Shown piece by piece: positions 8,512 through 16,887 of a DNA stretch of 64,000 nt; the stretch's first letter is position 1, and the number at the start of each line of letters is the position of its first letter. Position numbers and translations under genes: made by a program. The stretch is from Nocardioides massiliensis (GTDB taxonomy: Bacteria; Actinomycetota; Actinomycetes; Propionibacteriales; Nocardioidaceae), in contig NZ_JAUSQM010000001.1 of assembly GCF_030811215.1 (NCBI RefSeq), positions 3,878,001-3,942,000 on the forward strand, given 5' to 3'. The notes beneath the pieces are model-generated. The model did not search any database, was not told where the DNA came from, and was given only the letters and a program-made list of their open reading frames with translations.

Positions 8512-9330
8512 ATGACGCTCGCCCTCGCCGTCGCCGCCGGGCTCCTCATCGGCCTCTCGCTGGGAGCGCTCGGCGGCGGCGGGTCCATCCTCGCCGTCCC
8601 GGTCCTGGTCTACCTCCTGGACCAGACGGCGACCCAGGCCACCACCGGGTCGCTGGTGGTGGTCGGCGTGACGTCGCTGATCGGGGCGGTCACCGCGCAG
8701 CGTGCCGGCAACGTCCTGCTCGGACGCGGCGCGGTCTTCGGGGCGGTCGGCATCGGCGGGGCGGCGCTGGGCGCGAAGGGGGCGGCGTACGTCGATGACG
8801 ACGTCCTGCTGGCTGCGTTCGCAGCCCTCATGCTGATCGTCGGCGCCATCATGGCCTGGCGGCAGCTGCACCACGGCCGCCGCGGTGCCCACTCCGCCCG
8901 CCCGCACCTCGACGACCCGATCATCTCCTTCAGCCCCACCTTCGCCTGCAACTGCCCGCGGGCGCTGAAGGTGCTCATCACCGCGACCGCCGTCGGGCTG
9001 CTGACCGGCTTCCTCGGCGTCGGCGGCGGCTTCCTTGTCGTCCCGGCGCTCGTCCTCGCGCTCGGGTTGCCGATGCGGTACGCCGCCGGCACCTCCCTGG
9101 TGGCCATCACCATCACCAGCGCCGCCGCGCTCGCCGTACGCGCCGGTGCAGCCACCGCCCCCGACTGGGGCGTCGTCGCGACCCTCACCGTCGCCTCCGC
9201 GGCCGCCGCGGCGCTCGGAGCGCGGGTCGCCGACCGGGCCGACACCGGCCGGCTCCAGATCGCCTTCACCGTGCTCGTCCTCGCCGTCGCGGTCTACACC
9301 GGGGCCCGGGCCCTTCCCGCCCTTCTCTGA
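8512..9330 (+). CDS. TauE/SafE-family sulfite/sulfur-anion exporter
   Basis: A 272-residue polytopic membrane protein with about eight hydrophobic segments and the two family repeats, each opened by a Gly-rich helix (GALGGGGSILAVPVLVYLL and GFLGVGGGFLVVPALVLAL). Family members move sulfite, sulfoacetate or thiosulfate. Placed 1 nt behind the persulfide dioxygenase, it most likely exports the sulfite that enzyme makes. A Cys pair (FACNCPRAL) is found in the central loop, unusual for the family and possibly a sulfur- or redox-responsive site. Confidence 0.9.
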   Translation: MTLALAVAAGLLIGLSLGALGGGGSILAVPVLVYLLDQTATQATTGSLVVVGVTSLIGAVTAQRAGNVLLGRGAVFGAVGIGGAALGAKGAAYVDDDVLLAAFAALMLIVGAIMAWRQLHHGRRGAHSARPHLDDPIISFSPTFACNCPRALKVLITATAVGLLTGFLGVGGGFLVVPALVLALGLPMRYAAGTSLVAITITSAAALAVRAGAATAPDWGVVATLTVASAAAAALGARVADRADTGRLQIAFTVLVLAVAVYTGARALPALL

Positions 9331-9369
9331 CCTCTCCACCCCTGTCCTACAACCGAGCAAGGAGCTCCC

Positions 9370-9540
9370 ATGTGTCGTCCCACCACCTGCAAGACCTGCG
9401 GCAAGACCACCTGGGCCGGCTGCGGCCAGCACGTCGCGCAGGTCAAGGCAACCGTGCCCGCCGACCAGTGGTGCCCCGGCGGGCACCCGAAGGAAGAGCG
9501 CCAGGGCGGCGGGTTCTTCAGCCGCCTCTTCGGCCGCTGA
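9370..9540 (+). CDS. 56-residue cysteine-rich small protein
   Basis: A short gene preceded by a strong AAGGAG ribosome-binding site 6 bases before the ATG. The product begins MCRPTTCKTCGKTTWAGCG and contains CxxC and CxxxC spacings plus QWCPGGHP, then a basic/aromatic tail (FFSRLFGR). The pattern of six Cys and two His suggests a small zinc-ribbon-like or metal-binding protein. It lies 39 bp after the sulfite exporter in the same direction and is likely the last gene of that operon. Function unknown. Confidence 0.75.
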   Translation: MCRPTTCKTCGKTTWAGCGQHVAQVKATVPADQWCPGGHPKEERQGGGFFSRLFGR

Positions 9541-10572
9541 GGCCGGGCCGGTCCAGTCGCCGTACCCGACGAGGAACAGCCGCGCCTCGTCACGCGCCTG
9601 GGTGCCCGACGGGCCACCCACGGGGATCCGGCCGGCCTCGGTGCGCAACCCGAGCGATCGCAGGTGACGCAGGGCGGGGCGGAAGCCGGTGCACCAGATC
9701 ACCGCGTCGCACTCCTGCTCCGTCCCGTCGGACCAGGCGACGCCGGTGCGCGTGAGCCGGGAGAACATCGGGCGTGCGACCAGTGCCCCGCGCTCGCGGG
9801 CGTCCTTGACGCTGGCCACCATCACGATGTCGCCCAGTCCGCCGACACCGGGATGCTCCCGACCCTGCGCGAGCGCGTCGATCCGTGCGCGGGCGGCAGC
9901 GAAGAGCTCCCGGCCGTCGACGTCGTCGGGCAGGAACCGCGGCGGCCGCGACACCACCCACGTCGTCTCGGCGACCGTCGAGACCTCGGCGAGGATCTGG
10001 GCTGCGGAGTTGCCCCCGCCCACCACCACGACCCGCTGGCCGGCGAACTGCCCGGGCACCCGGTAGTCGACGGCGTGCAGCTGGCGACCGGCGTACTCCC
10101 CCATCCCCGGGTACGACGGCACGAACGGCCGCTCCCACGTGCCGGTGGCCGAGACCACCGTGCGCGCTGAGAGCGTCTCGCGGGTCCCGGCGTGGCTCAC
10201 GGCCACCAACAGCGGGCCCTCAGGGTCGGCGTCGGCCCGGGTGACGGCCGCGACACGTCGCGGCCGCTGCACCTGCAGGTCGTAGCGCTGCTCGTAGCGG
10301 GTCAGGTAGTCCACGACGTGGTCGCGCGGAGGGAAGCCGAGGGCGGCGTCGTCCCAGGGCGGCATCATCCAACCGGGGAGCGAGGAGAAGCCGGCCGGCG
10401 AGAAGAGCCGCAGCCCGTCCCACATCCGTGGCCACGCCCCACCGGGCCGCTCGCCGGCGTCGAGGATCACGAAGTCGACGCCGGGCACCAGACCGGCCCG
10501 CTGGAGGTAGAAGCCGGTCGCCAGCCCTGCCTGGCCACCGCCGATCACCGCGACCCGGGCACTGTCCGCCAT
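9541..10572 (-). pseudogene. FAD-dependent monooxygenase/oxidoreductase, C-terminus lost
   Basis: A flavin monooxygenase-like protein. It has an FAD-binding GGGQAGLATGFYLQ at residues 9-22, an NADPH-binding VVVVGGGNSAAQILAE in the middle, and the C-terminal LFLVGYGDWTGPAS motif (~residues 330-344). Homologues normally continue about 20 more residues after that motif and stop. Here family-like sequence ends at about 9541, exactly where the stop codon of the convergent small Cys gene lies. The frame then stays open, antisense through tauE, to 8446. A deletion or rearrangement has probably removed the true 3' end. The catalytic domains look intact, so a fused product might still fold. Confidence 0.6.
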
Positions 10573-10642
10573 GGGCCGATCATCGCCGGTCGTCTCGAAC
10601 GGGGGCGAGTCGACACCGCTCGGGCGGCCCGCTACGCTCTAT

Positions 10643-10658
10643 TCCAATATTCTTTGGA
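10643..10658. promoter_or_regulatory. candidate operator overlapping the arsR-rhodanese ribosome-binding site
   Basis: TCCAA (10643-10647) and TTGGA (10654-10658) form a short inverted repeat in an unusually A/T-rich patch between two divergent genes. The second arm overlaps the GGAGG ribosome-binding site of the regulator, a typical place for ArsR-type autoregulation. Confidence 0.4.
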
Positions 10659-10665
10659 GGATCAG

Positions 10666-11331
10666 ATGAGCGACCCGAGAGATGCGGTGTTCCAGGAGCT
10701 CGCCGTCGTCGGCAAGGCCTTCGGCAGCGCGAAGCGACTGGAGCTGGTCGACCTGCTCGCCCAGGGCGAGCGGACCGTCGACAGCCTGGCGCGGGCCGCG
10801 GAGATGGGCCTGAGCACGGTGTCGGCGCACCTGCAGGTCCTGAAGCTGTCGAACCTGGTGCAGACACGGCGCGAGGGCACCCGCATCTACTACCGACTGG
10901 CCGGGGACGACGTGGCGGCGTTGTACGACGCAATGCTGACCGTCGCTCGCACGCGTTCGGCTGACGTCGGGCGTGCCTTGGACGCCTACCTCAACCTGTC
11001 CGACGGCGACGAGGTCGGCATCATCACGCGTGCTGAGCTCGCCGACCTGATGACGCGCGGCGAGCCGCTGGTGCTCGACGTACGCCCGCGGGAGGAGTAC
11101 GCCGCCGGCCACATCCCGGGCGCCCGCAACCTCCCCTTCGGCGAGCTCGCCACCGCGGTCGACGAGCTGCGTCAGGAGCGGTCGATCGTCGCCTACTGCC
11201 GGGGCGCCTACTGCGTGCTGGCCCATGACGCGGTCAGGCTGCTGAGTGGTGAGGGCGTCGAGGCGCTCCGGCTCGAGGACGGCATGCTGGAGTGGCGCAC
11301 CCACGGCCACCCGGTCGAGGTCGGCGCATGA
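10666..11331 (+). CDS. ArsR-family regulator fused to a rhodanese domain
   Basis: A 221-residue two-domain regulator. Residues 1-~100 form an ArsR/SmtB winged helix (recognition helix LSTVSAHLQVLKLSNLV, wing RREGTRIYYRL). Residues ~120-220 form a rhodanese domain with loop YCRGAYC (Cys178, Cys183). The DNA-binding part contains no Cys, so sensing must use the rhodanese site, most simply by taking up sulfane sulfur. The ATG at 10666 has a GGAGG ribosome-binding site; the longer upstream frame is antisense to the oxidoreductase. Its stop overlaps the next start (ATGA), linking it to a CPVC membrane protein, DsbA and CcdA. Confidence 0.9.
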   Translation: MSDPRDAVFQELAVVGKAFGSAKRLELVDLLAQGERTVDSLARAAEMGLSTVSAHLQVLKLSNLVQTRREGTRIYYRLAGDDVAALYDAMLTVARTRSADVGRALDAYLNLSDGDEVGIITRAELADLMTRGEPLVLDVRPREEYAAGHIPGARNLPFGELATAVDELRQERSIVAYCRGAYCVLAHDAVRLLSGEGVEALRLEDGMLEWRTHGHPVEVGA

Positions 11332-11795
11332 TCGCCGCACTGCGGTTCTGGCCGGCGCGCCGCTGGCTGATCGCTGCCCTGGTCGCGCTTGGCTCGACGC
11401 TCGTCATCGCCATCCCCACCGCGCTGATCGCGACCCCGATCTTCGGGCGCGAGATCCCGCCGACCTGGTGGGCGTGGCCCGCGCTGCTGGTCTCTTCGAT
11501 CCTCATCGGCCTGTTGGTGGCGTCGTACGTCGCGGACCCCGCGCGCGTGCCCACCGACCGCGCCACCACCCGCGGTGGCTGGGCCGGCAGTCTCCTGACG
11601 TTCTTCGCCGTCGGCTGCCCCGTCTGCAACAAGCTCGTCCTGCTCGCGCTCGGCACCACCGGCGCGCTGACGTGGTTCGAGCCCGTCCAACCGTTCCTGC
11701 AGCTGCTCGCCGTCGTCGTGCTGGCCTGGGCGCTGCGCACCCGTCTGCGCGGCGAGCTCGCCTGTCGCATCCGTCCCGAGGAAGTTCATGTCTGA
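11328..11795 (+). CDS. membrane protein with CPVC motif
   Basis: A 155-residue inner-membrane protein with about four transmembrane segments (residues ~10-36, 48-68, 88-112, 120-140). A Cys pair in the third, FAVGCPVCNKLVLLALG (Cys97 and Cys100), has the CxxC spacing of thiol-redox proteins. The start overlaps the upstream stop by ATGA, and its own end overlaps the dsbA-like start by 8 bp. This wiring suggests electron exchange with the DsbA- and CcdA-like partners, possibly as a membrane redox carrier. No named family was recognised. Confidence 0.75.
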   Translation: MIAALRFWPARRWLIAALVALGSTLVIAIPTALIATPIFGREIPPTWWAWPALLVSSILIGLLVASYVADPARVPTDRATTRGGWAGSLLTFFAVGCPVCNKLVLLALGTTGALTWFEPVQPFLQLLAVVVLAWALRTRLRGELACRIRPEEVHV

Positions 11796-12546
11796 CACCC
11801 GCACCCCGTCCCCCACCAAGGCGAGCACCAGCAAGCCGGGCGCCCGCAAGAGCCCGCTGCTGCCTGCGCTCCTCGCCGTAATCGCCGCAGCCGTCCTCGT
11901 CCTCGGCTTCGTCGGCCTGCCCGGCGACGATGACGACGCCTCCGCGCAGGACGGGTCGTCCGGATCGAGCGCGGTCGCCGACCTGCCGGCGGACGACCCG
12001 CTGGTGCAGCTGCCCCGGCGCGACCCCGACGATCCCCGTGCACTCGGTGACGTCGACGCGCCGGTGGTGATGGTGAACTACTCGGAGTTCCAGTGCCCGT
12101 TCTGCGGCAAGTTCGCGCGTGACACCGCGCCGACCCTGATCGAGAAGTACGTCGCCGACGGCACCTTGCGCATCGAGTGGCGCGACTTCCCCTACCTCGG
12201 GCCGGAGTCGATGACCGCGGCCCTCGCCGGGGTCGCCGCCGCGGAGCAGGACAAGTTCTGGGAGTTCCACGACGCGCTCTTCGCCGAGCAACTGCCGCCC
12301 AACAGCGGCAACCTCGACCAGGACTACCTCGAGGACAAGGCCGAGGAGGCCGGACTCGACGTCGCCGCCTTCCGTGAGGCGATGGACTCGACCGTCGCCG
12401 ACCGACGCGTAACCCTCGACTTCCAGGAGGGTCAGACGATCGGCGTCAGCGGCACACCCGCGTTCGTCATCAACGGCGTCCCCGTCATGGGCGCGCAGCC
12501 GACCGAGGTGTTCGAGCAGGTCATCGAGGAGGCTGCGGCGCAGTGA
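11788..12546 (+). CDS. DsbA-family membrane-anchored thiol oxidoreductase
   Basis: A 252-residue protein with a positively charged N-terminus, one membrane anchor (residues ~24-44), an Asp-rich linker and a DsbA/thioredoxin-like domain facing outward. The active site is FQCPFCGKF (Cys103, Cys106) and the cis-Pro loop is GVSGTPAFVING. Related proteins reduce or isomerise disulfides of exported proteins. It overlaps the preceding gene by 8 bp and the CcdA-like gene by 4 bp (GTGA), so the three act as one translational unit. Confidence 0.9.
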   Translation: MSDTRTPSPTKASTSKPGARKSPLLPALLAVIAAAVLVLGFVGLPGDDDDASAQDGSSGSSAVADLPADDPLVQLPRRDPDDPRALGDVDAPVVMVNYSEFQCPFCGKFARDTAPTLIEKYVADGTLRIEWRDFPYLGPESMTAALAGVAAAEQDKFWEFHDALFAEQLPPNSGNLDQDYLEDKAEEAGLDVAAFREAMDSTVADRRVTLDFQEGQTIGVSGTPAFVINGVPVMGAQPTEVFEQVIEEAAAQ

Positions 12547-13430
12547 GCGACGTCGGTCTGCTGGCGGCAGTCGCGGCCGGCGTGCTGGCGCTGCTGTCTC
12601 CGTGCAGCGCGCTGCTGTTGCCGTCGTTCTTCGCCTATGCCTTCACCACGCGTCGTGCGCTGGTGGTGCGGACGCTGGTGTTCTATCTCGGGCTCCTGCT
12701 CACCCTGGTCCCGCTCGGCACGGGCGCAGCGGCGGCCTCGTCGCTGTTCTACGGCCACCGGGGCACGCTCATCGCGGTGGCGGGCTGGACGATCATCGGG
12801 CTCGGCGTCCTGCAGCTCGCGGGCAAGGGCTTCGCGCTGCCGTTCAGCAGCCGGCTCCAGGCGTGGTCGAACCGTCGGCAGGGAGCCGGCTGGGTCTCGA
12901 CGCTCGTGCTGGGCGCCGTCTATGGCCTGGCCGGCTTCTGCTCCGGTCCCGTCCTCGGCGCGATCCTGACCGTCGCGGCGGTGCAGGACTCCCCGTGGCA
13001 GGGCGGCGTCCTGCTCGCGGCGTACGCGCTCGGGATGACCGCTCCCCTGCTCGTCCTCGCGGCGGTGTGGGACCGGTTCGACCTCGGCCGGCGGTCGTGG
13101 CTGCGCGGGCGCACGCTCACGTGGGGCCCGTGGCGGGTGCACACCACGTCGGTGATCGCCGGGCTGCTCTTCATCGGCATCGGGGCGCTGTTCTTGCGCT
13201 ACGACGGGACCGCCGGGCTGACCGGTGCGCTCGGGTTCGACACCGTCGACCTGGAGTACGCCGCCCAGCAGGCCGTCACCGCCTGGGCCGCGGCGATCCC
13301 CGGGTGGGTGCTGCCGGCCGTGATCATGCTCGTTGCGGGGTTCGTGGCGTGGCGTCGCTCGCGGCCCGCGCGCGGGGTCGCCGCCGAGCCCACGCGTGAG
13401 GCCGCCCTCGAACGGGCAGATCGCACCTAG
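12543..13430 (+). CDS. CcdA/DsbD-type transmembrane electron carrier
   Basis: A 295-residue polytopic protein of the CcdA family, which passes electrons from cytoplasmic thioredoxin across the membrane. The two pore-lining Cys are visible in LLSPCSALLLPSFF (near residue 20) and GLAGFCSGPVLGAILT (~residue 125), each in a Pro/Gly-kinked helix. It starts at a GTG overlapping the DsbA-like stop. The natural partners are that DsbA-like protein and the CPVC membrane protein. Together they would deliver reducing power outside the cell. Confidence 0.87.
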   Translation: MSDVGLLAAVAAGVLALLSPCSALLLPSFFAYAFTTRRALVVRTLVFYLGLLLTLVPLGTGAAAASSLFYGHRGTLIAVAGWTIIGLGVLQLAGKGFALPFSSRLQAWSNRRQGAGWVSTLVLGAVYGLAGFCSGPVLGAILTVAAVQDSPWQGGVLLAAYALGMTAPLLVLAAVWDRFDLGRRSWLRGRTLTWGPWRVHTTSVIAGLLFIGIGALFLRYDGTAGLTGALGFDTVDLEYAAQQAVTAWAAAIPGWVLPAVIMLVAGFVAWRRSRPARGVAAEPTREAALERADRT

Positions 13431-13468
13431 AATCCAGCAGTCCCCGTGTGTCCAGAGAGGTCGTGCGC

Positions 13469-14200
13469 ATGAATCCCGACCTGCGTGACCTTCGCGTCGA
13501 GCCACCGCGTCTTCAGGCGTCCGACCACCTGGCGCATCAGCTGGCGGCGCTCGCGAGCGCGACCAGCCCCCGGCCGGCTCGGCGTCGTGGCGCTCTCGTC
13601 GCGATGGTGACGGCCGGGGTCCTCGCGCTCGGGGCTGGCGGCGCGTGGGCGACCGGCGCGATCGAGGTCCCCGGACTGCCGGCACCCGGCGCACCGACAC
13701 CGGCTCCGCCCCCAGGCGATCGCCCAGGCCCGACCACGCCGAACGACGAGACCGAGACGCCCACCGCGCCGGACACCCCCGCCAGGTCAAGCGACGTGGA
13801 CCGGCCCGGTGAGCGTCCCGAGCCCGGCCGAGTGGCCCGGGAGCGTGGCGTGGCGGATCCCGATGGACGCAACGATCCCGACGCTCGCGGCCGACCCGCC
13901 GATCCGGGGGCGCCGGGCGCCGGACGCCAGGGGCCTCCCCCGGAGCGGGGTCGTGGGGCCGTTGAGGAGCGGGGGCGCCCCAAGCCCGCGATGCCGACCG
14001 CACCTCCCGGTCAGGCGGCCAAGCCCGAGGCACCCGGGAAGCCGGGAGCTGGGGGCGGCACCACCAAGCCGCCCCAGCGCCGGTCCCCTGGCGATCCGCC
14101 CGGTCGTGACAAGAACGCCACCGACGACGAGACGTCGACCGGGACCCGCGCGGATGCCGGAGGACGCGCCGGTCGACCCGGGTCGGGCGACGATGTCTGA
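13469..14200 (+). CDS. single-pass membrane protein with long Pro/Gly/Asp-rich tail (possible anti-sigma partner)
   Basis: A 243-residue protein. The ATG at 13469 has a GAGAGG ribosome-binding site; a GTG at 13448 is possible but lacks one. Residues 1-~35 are charged, with the start-like segment MNPDLRDLRVEPP. One membrane helix follows at ~44-66, then a low-complexity external tail dominated by Pro, Gly, Arg, Asp and Glu. The stop lies inside the first codons of the sigma factor gene (8-bp overlap). That coupling suggests it controls or is controlled with the sigma factor, but no zinc-binding anti-sigma motif is present. Confidence 0.65.
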   Translation: MNPDLRDLRVEPPRLQASDHLAHQLAALASATSPRPARRRGALVAMVTAGVLALGAGGAWATGAIEVPGLPAPGAPTPAPPPGDRPGPTTPNDETETPTAPDTPARSSDVDRPGERPEPGRVARERGVADPDGRNDPDARGRPADPGAPGAGRQGPPPERGRGAVEERGRPKPAMPTAPPGQAAKPEAPGKPGAGGGTTKPPQRRSPGDPPGRDKNATDDETSTGTRADAGGRAGRPGSGDDV

Positions 14201-14762
14201 CGGCGAGCTGATCACCCGCGCCAAGGACGGTGATCCCGAGGCGTGGCGCGAGCTGTACGCCGCTCACGCCGGCCGACTGCTGGCCTGGCTGCGCCTGCGG
14301 CCCACCCGGGACGCCGCGGTGACGGCCGAGGATGTGGCGAGCGAGACCTGGTATGTCGCGGCATCCAAGATCCACGACTTCCGCGGCACCTCCGCGGACT
14401 TCGTCGGCTGGTTGTTCGGGACGGCCCGCCGGGTCGCGGCGAACGCCCGGCGGACGGCGGAGCGGCGAGCGACCTCCCCACAGGAGCCCGAGACGCTGGT
14501 GGAGTCGAGCGGCCCCGCGGAGGACCACGCGCTCGTGCACGAGCGGCTGGACTGGATCCGGTCGGTGCTGGCTCCCCTGTCGCCGCGCGAGCGTGACGCG
14601 ATCGGCCTGGTCGACGTACTCGGCCTCGACAGCCAGAGCGCCGCCGAAGCCCTCGGGATCACGGTGACGGCACTGCGCGTGGCTCGTCACCGGGGCCTGC
14701 GCCGACTGCGACGCGAGCAGTCGCTCGCCCCAGCGACGCTCATCGAGCAACGGCTGATCTGA
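14193..14762 (+). CDS. RNA polymerase sigma factor, ECF-like (sigma-70 family)
   Basis: A 189-residue sigma factor. Region 2 is at residues ~5-85 (DGELITRAKDGDPEAWRELY, and DFRGTSADFVGWLFGTARRVA). Region 4 is at ~125-180, with LSPRERDAIGLVDVLGLDSQSAAEALGITVTALRVARHRG as its helix-turn-helix. The ATG at 14193 overlaps the upstream stop. The open frame reaches further back to 13809, but that part is a shadow of the Pro-rich gene. A perfect hairpin terminator follows 10 bp after the stop. Regulon unknown. Confidence 0.88.
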   Translation: MSDGELITRAKDGDPEAWRELYAAHAGRLLAWLRLRPTRDAAVTAEDVASETWYVAASKIHDFRGTSADFVGWLFGTARRVAANARRTAERRATSPQEPETLVESSGPAEDHALVHERLDWIRSVLAPLSPRERDAIGLVDVLGLDSQSAAEALGITVTALRVARHRGLRRLRREQSLAPATLIEQRLI

Positions 14763-14771
14763 GCAGGTACG

Positions 14772-14808
14772 ACAACGGCGGCGGTGCGGTGCGCACCGCC
14801 GCCGTTGT
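14772..14808. terminator. bidirectional hairpin terminator
   Basis: A perfect 16-bp stem (arm ACAACGGCGGCGGTGC) with a 5-nt loop sits between the convergent sigma factor gene and the coiled-coil protein gene. It could end transcription from both sides. Confidence 0.8.
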
Positions 14809-14831
14809 GCCGCTGTGGGAATGCCGTGCCC

Positions 14832-15245
14832 TCAGGCTGCGGGCGTCTCCGGCGTCTCCGGCGTCTCAGGCGTCTCCTGAGCCGCGAGGCACTTGTCGAG
14901 GCGCTCGTTGGCCTTGGCGAGGCGCTGAACCTGGGCCTTCTTCACCTTCACGACCTGCTTCTTCTGCTTCTTGGCCTTGGTCAGCGCCTGCTTCGCCTTG
15001 CTGCGCTGGTTGGCCTTGTCCGCGCGGGCGACGGCCTTGCGGGCCTTCTTGACCTTGGCCTGCTTCTTCTCGAAGACCGCGGTCACCCGAGCCAAGGCGT
15101 CCTCCGCCTTCTGCACCTGCGCGCTCTGCGTGGCGCACGGCTCGGCCGGGGCCTCCTCGTCCGCGTGGGCGGCCGGTGCGCTCAGCGCACCGAACGAGAG
15201 GGCGAGAGCTGCGGCGGCAGCGGCGAACCGGGGGGACTTCTGCAT
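14832..15245 (-). CDS. secreted Lys/Ala-rich coiled-coil protein
   Basis: A 137-residue exported protein. The start chosen is the ATG at 15245, with AAGGAG nine bases upstream. It is followed by a signal peptide (FAAAAAALALSFGALSAPAAHA, cut after Ala-His-Ala). The mature part has one Cys near each end and a long heptad-like Lys/Ala/Gln segment that should form a coiled coil or extended helix. It ends in a repeated Pro-Glu-Thr motif (ETPETPETP). The basic rod suggests binding to anionic cell-envelope polymers or nucleic acid. No family recognised. Confidence 0.75.
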   Translation of the reverse strand: MQKSPRFAAAAAALALSFGALSAPAAHADEEAPAEPCATQSAQVQKAEDALARVTAVFEKKQAKVKKARKAVARADKANQRSKAKQALTKAKKQKKQVVKVKKAQVQRLAKANERLDKCLAAQETPETPETPETPAA

Positions 15246-15329
15246 CAGAGTGTCTCCTTGCGACGGAACCATTGTCACCGACTACCTGTCACGAGGCTCG
15301 CGAAGCGTTACATCCGATTCGCGACGGTC

Positions 15330-16700
15330 TCACGACGCCCGGACGAGCTCCGTGGGCTCCTCGCGCCACGCCTTGCCGTCGCGACCGGCGTTGTAGGTCT
15401 CGAGGTCGAGGATGCCCTCTCGCTTGGCGACGATGGTCGGCACCAGCGCCTGCCCGGCGACGTTGACCGCCGTACGCCCCATGTCGAGGATCGGGTCGAT
15501 GGCCAGCAGCAGGCCGACGCCCTCGAGCGGCAGACCCAGCGTCGACAGGGTGAGCGTCAGCATGACGGTGGCGCCCGTGACGCCGGCCGTCGCCGCGGAG
15601 CCGATCACCGAGACGAAGACGATCAGCAGGTAGTCAGTGACCGAGAGCTCGAGCCCGAAGAACTGCGCGACGAAGATCGCCGAGATCGCCGGATAGATCG
15701 AGGCGCAGCCGTCCATCTTGGTCGTGGCGCCGAGGGGTACGGCGAACGACGAGTAGGCGCGCGGCACGCCGAGATTGCGCTCGGTGACCGACTGGGTGAC
15801 CGGCATCGTGCCGATCGAGGAGCGCGAGACGAACGCCAGCGAGACCGCCGGCCAGGCGCCGGAGAAAAACCGCCGGATCGACAGGCCGTTGAGGCGCAGC
15901 AGCGCCGGGTAGACGCCGAAGACCACGAGCGCCAGTCCGACATAGATCGCGATGGTGAACGTGCCGAGCGAGCCGAGCGCGTCCCAGCCGTACGACGCCA
16001 CCGCGTTGCCCAGCAGGCCGACGGTCGCGATGGGCGCGAGCAGGATGACCCACCACAGCACCTTCTGCACCACGGCGAGCGCGGAGCGGACGACAGTGAG
16101 GAACGGCTCGGCGGCCTCGCCGACCTTGAGCGTGGCGATGCCGATCGCGATGGCGACGACGAGGATCTGCAGCACGTTGAAGGACAGCCCGACCGACCCG
16201 TCCGACCCGGCGCTGGCCTGCAGGCCAACCGCGTTGACCGGCACCAAGCCGGTGAGGAAGTCCAGCCACGACCCGGTCTTCGACGGGGCCGCCGCGGCGT
16301 CGGCTGTGACACTGGCGTGGTCGCCAGGGCGGAGCACGAGGCCGAGGGTGATGCCGATGGCCACCGCGATCAGGGCGGTGATGGCAAACCAGATCAGCGT
16401 CTTCCACGCGAGCCGGGCGGCGCCGGTGACGTCACGCAGGTTGGCGATCGAGGCGACGATCGCGAGGAACACCAGCGGCGGGACGATCGTGCGCAGCAGC
16501 GTCACGAAGATGCCGCCGACCGTGCTGAGGGTCTCGGTCAGCCAGTTCGGGTCCTCGGCGCCGTCGGGACCCATCGCACGGGCAACGAGGCCGAGGATGA
16601 CGCCGAGCACGAGACCGATGAGAACCTGGGTGCCGAAGGACGGGAGCCGCAGCGTGCGGCGGTCGCGGGTCGGCTGGCCCGCTGGAGCGGTGGTCACCAT
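15330..16700 (-). CDS. dicarboxylate/amino acid:cation symporter (DAACS family)
   Basis: A 456-residue secondary transporter of the GltP/DctA family that imports C4-dicarboxylates or acidic amino acids with protons or sodium. Family landmarks are the Ser-rich hairpin SRSSIGTMPVT, the TKMDGCASIY stretch (NMDG-like cation/substrate motif) and IDPILDMGRTAVNVAGQ in the last helix. Eight hydrophobic segments plus two re-entrant loops are apparent. An AAAGG ribosome-binding site precedes the ATG at 16700. It stands alone; the specific substrate cannot be told. Confidence 0.92.
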   Translation of the reverse strand: MVTTAPAGQPTRDRRTLRLPSFGTQVLIGLVLGVILGLVARAMGPDGAEDPNWLTETLSTVGGIFVTLLRTIVPPLVFLAIVASIANLRDVTGAARLAWKTLIWFAITALIAVAIGITLGLVLRPGDHASVTADAAAAPSKTGSWLDFLTGLVPVNAVGLQASAGSDGSVGLSFNVLQILVVAIAIGIATLKVGEAAEPFLTVVRSALAVVQKVLWWVILLAPIATVGLLGNAVASYGWDALGSLGTFTIAIYVGLALVVFGVYPALLRLNGLSIRRFFSGAWPAVSLAFVSRSSIGTMPVTQSVTERNLGVPRAYSSFAVPLGATTKMDGCASIYPAISAIFVAQFFGLELSVTDYLLIVFVSVIGSAATAGVTGATVMLTLTLSTLGLPLEGVGLLLAIDPILDMGRTAVNVAGQALVPTIVAKREGILDLETYNAGRDGKAWREEPTELVRAS

Positions 16701-16887
16701 GACATGAACCTTTCGTCACGCAGGCGCATCAGAGTGCGGCGGCGGCGAGGATGAAGAGGAGTTCCGGAGACGAGGGCTCAGCGAGAACAGGGCGCGACCT
16801 TGATCCGTGACAGGTCCACGACGCGTCGACGCGTCAGCGTCGCACCGGGGGTCACGGGTGTCAGCACATCAGATTCAAACGACGAGC

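Noticed and set aside
12432-14750. A 772-codon minus-strand frame
   Set aside because: Spans the antisense of ccdA, the Pro-rich gene and the sigma factor; no protein-like domain.
14784-16754. A 656-codon plus-strand frame
   Set aside because: Antisense to the coiled-coil protein and the dicarboxylate symporter, which both have clear motifs.
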